Shown here piece after piece: positions 6,872 through 12,312 of a stretch of 12,312 nt of DNA (the stretch's first letter is position 1; every line of letters begins with the position of its first letter). The translations under genes were made by a program, and so were the position numbers. The stretch lies in NCBI GenBank assembly GCA_016795255.1, contig JAEUIB010000206.1, positions 1 to 12,312 on the forward strand, written 5' to 3'. Origin of the DNA: Planctomycetota bacterium (GTDB lineage Bacteria > Planctomycetota > B15-G4 > JADJEK01). The notes under the pieces were generated by a model, which saw only the letters and a program-made list of their open reading frames with translations, was not told where the DNA came from and did no database searches.

Positions 6872-7779
6872 AGGAACTGTTCAAGGCCGCTCCGTACGTG
6901 CGCATGCACAAGGACCGCGTCATCGTCGTCAAGGCCGGCGGCGCGACCATCGCGAAGCCCGCGCTGTTGAAGCAGCTCGCGCGCCAGATCGCCGTCGTGC
7001 ACGCCCTCGGCGCGCGCGTCGTCGTCGTCCACGGCGGCGGGCCGCAGATCGATCAACTGCAACGGATGCTCGGCGAAGAGCCGCGCATGATCGACGGTCG
7101 TCGCGTGACGAGTGCCGTCGCGCTGCGCGCGTTGCGCCTCGCGATGGCGGGCGAGCTGAACGGCGACCTGTCGGCGGCGTTGCTCGAGCAGGGCGCGCCC
7201 GCGATCGGCGTCGTCGCCGGTTCGTGCGGTGCGTTGGTCGCACGACGACGCGCTCCGATGAAGACGTCGCAAGGGCTCGTCGATTTCGGCGAGGTCGGCG
7301 ACCTGACGACGGTCGACGTGTCGACGATCGTCACGATGCTCGACGCCGGCCGCGTGCCGGTGATCGCGCCGATCGCCAGCGACGGCGCCGGCGGCTCGCT
7401 GAACATCAACGCGGACTTGGCCGCCGCCGCGCTCGCCGGAGCCCTCGGCGCGTCGAAGCTCGTGCTCGTGACCAGCGCGCCGGGCATCCTGCGTTCGGTG
7501 ACGGATCCGGGTTCGCTGGTGTCGGCGCTGTCGCTCGCGGAGCTCGCGGATCTCGAGGCCGCCGGATCGTTCGAAGGTGGCATGCGCGTGAAGGCGCAGG
7601 CGATCCGCGCCGCGCTCGATCGCGGCGTGCTGCGCGTCCACGTCGTGTCCGGGCTCGATCCGGAGGCGCTGCTCGTCGAGCTCTACACGACGCACGGCTC
7701 GGGCACGCTGGTCACGCGTGAGCCCGAACGCGCGCCGGAACCGATCGCGACGCTCGCCGCGGCGACCGACGAAGCATGA
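6868..7779 (+). CDS. argB: N-acylglutamate kinase (ArgB-type amino acid kinase)
   Basis: Amino-acid-kinase-family enzyme that phosphorylates the gamma-carboxylate of N-acylglutamate; 303 residues. VVKAGG (21-25, with K22) and HGGGPQ (55-60) are the nucleotide/phosphate loops. NINAD (179-183) and GGMRVKAQA (237-245, with K242) complete the site. The N terminus has an amphipathic lead-in, FKAAPYVRMHKDRVIVV (5-21), like the N-terminal helix of arginine-inhibited kinases and the kinase-like domain of ArgA synthases. This suggests possible feedback control by arginine. LVTSAPGIL replaces the more usual LLTDVPGV. The last 20 residues are an Ala/Pro-rich tail. GGAGG at 6856-6860 lies 7 nt before ATG 6868. 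Both ends overlap neighbours by 4 bp. No acetyltransferase domain is fused. Whether it uses acetyl- or succinylglutamate cannot be read by eye. Confidence 0.92.
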   Translation: MKELFKAAPYVRMHKDRVIVVKAGGATIAKPALLKQLARQIAVVHALGARVVVVHGGGPQIDQLQRMLGEEPRMIDGRRVTSAVALRALRLAMAGELNGDLSAALLEQGAPAIGVVAGSCGALVARRRAPMKTSQGLVDFGEVGDLTTVDVSTIVTMLDAGRVPVIAPIASDGAGGSLNINADLAAAALAGALGASKLVLVTSAPGILRSVTDPGSLVSALSLAELADLEAAGSFEGGMRVKAQAIRAALDRGVLRVHVVSGLDPEALLVELYTTHGSGTLVTREPERAPEPIATLAAATDEA

Positions 7780-8876
7780 CGACGCACGGCGCCCACGACT
7801 TGCTCGCGCGGATGGTCGCGTGTTCGAGCCCATCGGGCGACGAGCGCGCGCTCGCCGACGCCGTGCAGTCGTGGGTCGCCGAGCGCGGCATCGACGTCGT
7901 GCGGATCGGCGACACCGTGGTCGCGCGCCTCGCGCCCGAGGCTCGGCCGCGTGTGTGGCTGATGTCGCATCTCGACACCGTGCCGGTCGGATCGGGCTGG
8001 ACGCGCGAGCCGCTGCGCGACGTTTGGGATGGCGACGTGCTGTACGGCCGCGGCGCGAACGACGCGAAGATCAGCGCTGCGACGATGCTCACCGCGTTGT
8101 TCGCGTTGGCGGGCAAGCCGCTGCGCGGCGGAGTCGACGTCGTGCTGACCGCGTGCGAAGAGACGAACAACTCCGGCGCCGCGGCCGCGATCGCCGCGCT
8201 CGGGCTGCCCGACGCGTGCGTCTGCGGCGAGCCGACCGGACTCGAGGTCGTTTCGGCGCAAGGCGGCCTGTCGGTGCTGGCGGCCACGTGGCGCGGCAAG
8301 TCGTGCCACGCGGCGAACGCGGGGCAGGTCGAACATTCGAACGCGCTGTTGCTCGCGGCTCGCGACATGGCAGGCCTCGATCCGGTCATCGGGGTCGGAG
8401 CTCCGCACGCGCGCCTCGGTCGGACGACCGTCGTCGCGACGCAACTCTCCGCCGGCGAACGCCACAACGTCGTGCCGGACGTCGCGAACGCGGTCTTCGA
8501 CGCACGTCTGTCGCCGAACACCAGCGCGGACGACGTGCGCTCCGCACTGGCGTCGCTGCTGCCCCACGCCGACGTCACGATTCGCTCGAAGCGACTGCTC
8601 GCGTTCGAAACCGCCGACGACCATCCGATCGTTCGCGCCGCGCTGCGCGCCGCGGGCAAGTCCCACTCGATCGCGTCGCGAACGCTGTCCGACCTCGCAT
8701 TGCTGCAAGGCGTCCCCGGCGTGAAGTGCGGCCCCGGCCTGTCGGCCCGCTCGCACACGCCCGACGAGTTCGTGCTGCGCGACGAAGTCGACGCCGGCGT
8801 CGCGTTCTACACCGCCGTCGCTCCGGCGATGCTCGATGCGCTCGCCGCGAGCGCGTCCGCGGAGGCCTCGCGATGA
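7776..8876 (+). CDS. argE: M20-family N-acyl-ornithine/citrulline deacylase (ArgE-like)
   Basis: Zinc-dependent amidohydrolase, 366 residues, predicted to remove the N-acyl group from acylornithine or acylcitrulline. All M20 metal and catalytic residues are visible: H65 and D67 in SHLDTVP, D96 in GRGANDAK, E128-E129 in CEETN, E152 in GEPTG and H327 in SARSHTPDEF. The dimerisation/lid domain lies at about 160-270 and contains GKSCHAA and HNVVPD (230-235). RTLSDLALL followed by the CGPGLSARSHT region matches the ArgE-like deacylase of Bacteroidetes (SPTLSDQAL, IGPGRSSRSHT) much better than E. coli ArgE or DapE. That points to acyl-citrulline as a possible substrate. The start overlaps the argB stop (ATGA), with only a weak RBS. 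The stop overlaps argH. DapE-type or LysK-type activity is a less likely alternative given the operon. Confidence 0.88.
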   Translation: MTTHGAHDLLARMVACSSPSGDERALADAVQSWVAERGIDVVRIGDTVVARLAPEARPRVWLMSHLDTVPVGSGWTREPLRDVWDGDVLYGRGANDAKISAATMLTALFALAGKPLRGGVDVVLTACEETNNSGAAAAIAALGLPDACVCGEPTGLEVVSAQGGLSVLAATWRGKSCHAANAGQVEHSNALLLAARDMAGLDPVIGVGAPHARLGRTTVVATQLSAGERHNVVPDVANAVFDARLSPNTSADDVRSALASLLPHADVTIRSKRLLAFETADDHPIVRAALRAAGKSHSIASRTLSDLALLQGVPGVKCGPGLSARSHTPDEFVLRDEVDAGVAFYTAVAPAMLDALAASASAEASR

Positions 8877-10069
8877 GTTCGTCCAAGCCGATCTGGGATC
8901 GCGGCGACGCGATCGATGCGCAGATGCTCGCGTTCACGATCGGCGACGACTGGTTGCTCGATCGCCGCTTGGTGGAGCACGACGTCCGCGGCAGTCTCGC
9001 GCACGTCGACGGACTCGAGCGCGTCGGCCTCGTGACTGCGGCCGAAGCCGAAGCGATCCGAGGCGGGCTGCGTTCGATCCAGGACGAGTTCCGCGCCGGC
9101 ACGTTCACGGTGCTGCCGAGCGACGAGGACGTCCATTCCGCGGTCGAACGTCGGTTGATCGAACGGACCGGCGACGCGGGCAAGAAGCTGCACACGGGAC
9201 GCTCGCGCAACGAACAAGTGACCGTCGACGTCCGACTGTGGTTGCGCGATGCGATCACCGCGACGCAGGAGACGCTGCTTTCGGTCGTGCGCTCGGCGAA
9301 CGACCTCGCGGCGCGCGCGGGATCGATCCCGCTGCCCGGCTACACGCATCTGCGACGCGCGATGCCGTCGTCGATCGGCGACTTCGCACTCGCGCATGCC
9401 CGAGCGTTCTCCGACTGCACCGACGACCTCGAACTCGCTCAGCGGCGCGTCCGCTTCTGTCCCCTCGGTTCGGGCGCCGGGTACGGCGTGCCGATCGCCC
9501 TCGATCGAGCGTTCGTCGCGGAGCGCCTCGGATTCGAGTCCGCGGACGAGCCCGTCACGCACGTCCAACTCACGCGCGGGCGCGCCGAACTCGCGTACGT
9601 CACCGCGCTCGAGACGATCGCGCTCGTGATCGGCCGACTCGCCGCCGACCTCTGGTTGTTCACGACCGACGAGTTCGCGTTCGCGCGGCTGCCGGTCGAA
9701 CTGACGACCGGCTCGTCGATGATGCCGCAGAAGCGCAATCCCGACGTCATCGAGCTGCTGCGCGCCCACGCGCGCCAAGTCGTCGGCGACCGGGATCAGG
9801 TGCGCGAGGTCACGCGCGATCTGCCGTCGGGCTACCACCGCGATTTCCAGTTGCTGAAGGGCCCGCTGTTCCGCGCGCACGATCGCATCGCGGCGATGTT
9901 GCCGCTCGTCGCACGCCTCCTCGACCGCATGGAGTGGAACGAGGATCGCCTGCGCGAGGCCGCGTCCGACCCGAAGCTCGCTGCGACCGCGCGCGCGCTC
10001 GAGCGCGCGAAGGCCGGCGTACCGTTCCGCGACGCGTATCGCGACGAGAGCCGCCGGGCCGATCACTGA
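8873..10069 (+). CDS. argH: Argininosuccinate lyase, short at the C terminus
   Basis: Last enzyme of arginine synthesis, cleaving argininosuccinate to arginine and fumarate. Fumarase/aspartase superfamily motifs are present: SDEDVHSAVE (83-92), TGRSRNEQV (108-116), GYTHLRRAMPSS (156-167) and the signature loop GSSMMPQKRNPD (280-291) carrying the catalytic Ser and Lys. Two oddities stand out. The near-invariant Asp of SRNDQV is Glu here (E114). The protein also stops at residue 398, right after GVPFRDAY, whereas most family members continue for some 40-65 residues. GGAGG at 8861-8865 lies 7 nt before ATG 8873, which overlaps the argE stop. It is the final gene of the operon; the next gene is convergent only 25 bp away. 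The shortened end might be natural for this lineage or a late nonsense or frameshift change. The active-site core is intact. Confidence 0.93.
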   Translation: MSSSKPIWDRGDAIDAQMLAFTIGDDWLLDRRLVEHDVRGSLAHVDGLERVGLVTAAEAEAIRGGLRSIQDEFRAGTFTVLPSDEDVHSAVERRLIERTGDAGKKLHTGRSRNEQVTVDVRLWLRDAITATQETLLSVVRSANDLAARAGSIPLPGYTHLRRAMPSSIGDFALAHARAFSDCTDDLELAQRRVRFCPLGSGAGYGVPIALDRAFVAERLGFESADEPVTHVQLTRGRAELAYVTALETIALVIGRLAADLWLFTTDEFAFARLPVELTTGSSMMPQKRNPDVIELLRAHARQVVGDRDQVREVTRDLPSGYHRDFQLLKGPLFRAHDRIAAMLPLVARLLDRMEWNEDRLREAASDPKLAATARALERAKAGVPFRDAYRDESRRADH

Positions 10070-10094
10070 TCGAACCGGATCGAAGTCGTTTCTG

Positions 10095-11348
10095 TCAGCG
10101 CACCATCTGCTCGAGCACCGGGAGCAACTCTTCGCCGCGCAGGTTCTCCATCAGCAATGTCCCATCCGGCCCGACGAGATACGTGGTCGGGAACGCGGAC
10201 ACACGGAACTTCGTGAGGTTCGTGCCACCCTCGCGAGGCTCGAGGATCTGCGGCCACGGCAGCTCCTGCTTCGCGACGAATTCACGGAACTCGGCTTCGC
10301 GTTCGCCGTCGCGTGAGACGCCGACGATTTCGAATCCGCGATCCTTGAAGCGTTCGTAGAGCCGTTTGAGGTTCGGCAGCTCCGCAACGCACGGGGCGCA
10401 TCCCATCTCCCAGAAGTCGACGAGAACGAACTTCCCCGAGAGCTTCGCCACGTCGATGGACGTGCCGTCGAGCCCCTTCCCGCTGAGCGCCGGAAACGGC
10501 GCTCCGGGCTCGAGGACGATGCGTTCCGGGAGTTTCTCCGCGAGCGGCGTCAGGGTCAGCGTCCGGCCGTAGCGATCGACGGCGAACGAGAAGCTCCGCT
10601 CGCCGATCGTGACGGCACCCTCCTTCACCGCATGCCGCTCCGTCGTCGAGCGATCCTCGAAATCGAACGTGCCGTCGGCATCGAGATCGAAGTAGACCTC
10701 GTCGTATTCGGAGTCGAAGACACCTCCGGTCCCGACCAGTGCGAACGCGATGTCCGTGTTCCCGACGTGGAGTTCGCCTCGTCGAACCTGTTGTTCGCTC
10801 AGGAACAGGACTTCCTCCGATTCGGTCATGCCGGGAATGTCGAGCCGCCCGACCTTGAATCGCAACGTGATCGAGAACTCGACGCTCTCGTCACCTGCCT
10901 TTCCCGTGAACGTGTGCTCGAGCACCGCGACTTCGTCGTCGCCCGCGGTCGTGAACTCGATCGGAGTCTCGTCGTCGAGGTCGGTATCGCCGTCGAGATC
11001 GACCCACAGACGCTTGCCGCCGTCATGGTCGGGATCGAACGCCCACGGGCGCTCCTGACCATCGATGCGAACGTTGATACCGAAGCGCGCCGACGCGGAA
11101 ATGTCGTCGGGTGGAGTTCGCATCGACCGCAATTCGGGGTCGAGTTCACGGCGCACCTGAGCGACGACCGCGCGGTAGATCGGTTCGGGATACATCTGCA
11201 GGACCGAACTCTCCTTGGTGTCGGCGAGCTCGATCGGGCCGGTACGGGCGCTCACGCTCGGCCCGATGGGATCCTGGAGGGTCGTGCGACCGGGAGCGAT
11301 GCAGAGCATCGACGGAAGGAGCACGGGAACGAGCAAGAGAGCGGCCAT
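10095..11348 (-). CDS. Secreted TlpA-like thioredoxin-fold protein with Ca-binding-type loops
   Basis: A 417-residue predicted exported protein. The first about 20 residues (MAALLLVPVLLPSMLCIAPG) are a hydrophobic signal segment, but without the usual positive charge. A GTG start 39 bp upstream would add an Arg. ATG 11348 is preferred because GGAG lies 6 nt upstream. Residues about 90-270 form an unrecognised beta-rich domain with three acidic DxDxD loops: FDPDHDG (104-110), DLDGDTDLDDE (117-127) and DLDADGTFDFED (221-232). These resemble dockerin or EF-type calcium loops. Residues about 280-417 are an AhpC/TSA-TlpA thioredoxin domain with CAPC (317-320) and cis-proline in AFPTTYLV (385-392). 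It is probably a periplasmic or surface disulfide reductase/oxidoreductase; its substrate is unknown. It is convergent with argH and functionally unrelated. Confidence 0.9.
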   Translation of the reverse strand: MAALLLVPVLLPSMLCIAPGRTTLQDPIGPSVSARTGPIELADTKESSVLQMYPEPIYRAVVAQVRRELDPELRSMRTPPDDISASARFGINVRIDGQERPWAFDPDHDGGKRLWVDLDGDTDLDDETPIEFTTAGDDEVAVLEHTFTGKAGDESVEFSITLRFKVGRLDIPGMTESEEVLFLSEQQVRRGELHVGNTDIAFALVGTGGVFDSEYDEVYFDLDADGTFDFEDRSTTERHAVKEGAVTIGERSFSFAVDRYGRTLTLTPLAEKLPERIVLEPGAPFPALSGKGLDGTSIDVAKLSGKFVLVDFWEMGCAPCVAELPNLKRLYERFKDRGFEIVGVSRDGEREAEFREFVAKQELPWPQILEPREGGTNLTKFRVSAFPTTYLVGPDGTLLMENLRGEELLPVLEQMVR

Positions 11349-11591
11349 GGCAGACTCCGAGAGAGTGGAGCTGGCGCGAACGAACACGCCGACGAATCGC
11401 GGGAACGCAAACCCGGGGCCGCGTGTCCAGCCCTCGACGACGGGTTCTCCCGCCCTCACTCACCCGAACTCGGGTGGAACCGCGCGTCGACTGCCCCGAA
11501 TGAGGTGTCACCGAACGGTCCAGCGTTCAGCGGCTGTGGAGGATTCCCACCGCACGCGTCGGAATCGGCGAGAACGGCGAGCACGCGGCGG
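11349..11591. other. 243-bp intergenic region between priA and the TlpA-like gene
   Basis: No gene recognised. It separates two minus-strand genes, so it should hold the 3' end of the priA transcript and any promoter for the TlpA-like gene. The only clear structure is the 16-bp inverted repeat at 11461-11476. I could not find a convincing -10/-35 pair on the minus strand. A possible in-frame N-terminal extension of the TlpA-like gene (up to 11459) would occupy part of it but looks non-coding. Confidence 0.5.
11461..11476. repeat. Perfect hairpin between priA and the TlpA-like gene
   Basis: CACCCG (11461-11466) and CGGGTG (11471-11476) pair around AACT, with one extra A-T pair possible. On the minus strand it lies about 115 bp after the priA stop and about 110 bp before the TlpA-like start. 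There is no T-tract on either side, so a standard intrinsic terminator is unlikely. An operator or RNA-stability role is possible. Confidence 0.45.
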
Positions 11592-12312
11592 TCAGAGCAT
11601 TCCCCAAGGATCGACGTCGAGCAGCACGCGGACGTGGCCCTGCGGCCTGGGCTCGGTGCGCACGACGCGAACGAAGCGCGTGATGCCGCTGCGGTACTTC
11701 GACTTCGCGATCACGTGGAAGCGGAACTGCTCGTTGATCTTCGCGATCGGCGCCGGCGCCGGGCCGAGGATCTCGACGGTGTCGTCGGCGCACCACTCGC
11801 CGAGACGATCGCGCAGATGCGTCGCCGCACGATCCGCCTCGTCTTCCTTCGGCCCCTGGACGACGACGCGCGCGAGGTGACCGAACGGTGGGTAGCCGTC
11901 CTTGCGCCGCGCGTCGATCTCGTAGCGCGCGAACGTCTCGTAGTCGTGCGCCAACGCGAGGCGCACCGCGAAGTGGTCGGGGTTGCGCGTCTGGACGAGC
12001 ACGACGCCGCCCTTGTCCGAGCGGCCGGCACGCCCCGCGACCTGCGCGAGCTGCGAGACCGTCCGCTCCGCGGCTCGGTAGTCCGGGATCATCAGCGTCG
12101 TGTCGGCCGACACGACGCCGACCAACGTCACGTCGGGGAAGTCGAGCCCCTTCGCGATCATCTGCGTGCCGACGAGCACGTCGACCTTGCGCTCGCGGAA
12201 CGCCGCGAGCACGGCCTCGTGCGCGCCTCGCGCCTTCATCGTGTCCGAGTCCATGCGCGCGACGCGCGCGCGCGGGAACGAGTGGCGCACTTCGTCCTCG
12301 ACGCGCTCGGTG
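11592..12312 (-). CDS. priA: Primosomal protein N' (replication restart helicase), C-terminal part
   Basis: About 240 residues of the C-terminal end of PriA, the 3'-to-5' superfamily 2 helicase that reloads the replisome at stalled forks. The gene runs off the window end, so its start is not seen. The frame is open to 12312 and begins there with TERVEDEV, matching the TERVEE segment of PriA. Helicase motifs V and VI follow: VGTQMIAKGLDFPDVTLV, SADTTLMIPDYRAAERT and QVAGRAGR with its arginine finger. YPPFGHLARVV, ILGPAPAPIAKI and the terminal LLDVDPWGML are the conserved PriA C-terminal domain. The stop codon is read on the minus strand at 11592-11594. The zinc-binding cysteines and Walker A lie upstream, outside the window. 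No damage is seen in the visible part. Confidence 0.95.
   Translation of the reverse strand, partial: TERVEDEVRHSFPRARVARMDSDTMKARGAHEAVLAAFRERKVDVLVGTQMIAKGLDFPDVTLVGVVSADTTLMIPDYRAAERTVSQLAQVAGRAGRSDKGGVVLVQTRNPDHFAVRLALAHDYETFARYEIDARRKDGYPPFGHLARVVVQGPKEDEADRAATHLRDRLGEWCADDTVEILGPAPAPIAKINEQFRFHVIAKSKYRSGITRFVRVVRTEPRPQGHVRVLLDVDPWGML

Noticed and set aside
5695..7833. A 712-codon open frame on the minus strand opposite argD/argB
   Set aside because: In G+C-rich DNA the antisense frames lack stops by composition. Its translation is low-complexity Arg/Ala/Ser-rich with no motifs, while the plus strand carries complete ArgD and ArgB.
10060..10072. CGATC-ACT-GATCG hairpin at the end of argH as a bidirectional terminator
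   Set aside because: Only a 5-bp stem overlapping the stop codon, with no T-tract on either side. It is too weak to call.
11349..11459. 37-residue N-terminal extension of the TlpA-like protein
   Set aside because: ATG 11348 has a GGAG at proper distance and leads straight into a hydrophobic signal segment. The extension shows no family-like sequence, though a short GTG start cannot be fully excluded.

Overview
The window is G+C-rich bacterial chromosome, by eye roughly two thirds G+C with G or C at most third codon positions. It has ordinary housekeeping content and no sign of phage, plasmid, transposon, CRISPR, tRNA or rRNA. Signal-peptide, thioredoxin-fold and PriA genes point to a free-living bacterium. 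Several arginine enzymes (ArgG, ArgD, ArgE) look most like the Bacteroidetes versions. Base composition and Ca-loop-bearing secreted proteins would also suit Planctomycetota or a similar high-GC phylum. I cannot place it to phylum with confidence.

Layout. Positions 1-178 hold no recognisable gene but contain a run of GC-rich perfect inverted repeats. 179-1744 encodes a CPA1-type Na+/H+ antiporter. A 119-bp gap (1745-1863) carries a small hairpin, a plausible promoter and ARG-box-like sites. Then 1864-10069 is one compact eight-gene plus-strand arginine operon: argR, argG, an uncharacterised P-loop gene, argC, argD, argB, argE-like and argH. argR and argG are 1 bp apart, and every later junction is an ATGA stop/start overlap. 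Two convergent minus-strand genes follow: a secreted TlpA-like thioredoxin protein (10095-11348) and the C-terminal part of primosomal helicase PriA (11592-12312), which runs off the window end.

How the genes work together. ArgB phosphorylates an N-acylglutamate, ArgC reduces it to the semialdehyde and ArgD transaminates it to acylornithine. The M20 deacylase removes the acyl group, ArgG joins citrulline to aspartate and ArgH releases arginine plus fumarate. ArgR probably senses arginine and represses its own operon. Two steps are not encoded here: acylation of glutamate (argA/argJ/GNAT) and the transcarbamylase (argF). The sequence types of ArgG, ArgD and ArgE recall the Bacteroidetes/Xanthomonas route, where the acyl group is kept until citrulline.

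The most interesting item is the 365-residue protein at 3508-4605. It has an N-terminal beta-rich domain and a C-terminal BioD/DUF1611-like P-loop domain. It is locked by stop/start overlaps between argG and argC in an operon that lacks a glutamate acyltransferase, so it is a good candidate for an unrecognised arginine-pathway enzyme.
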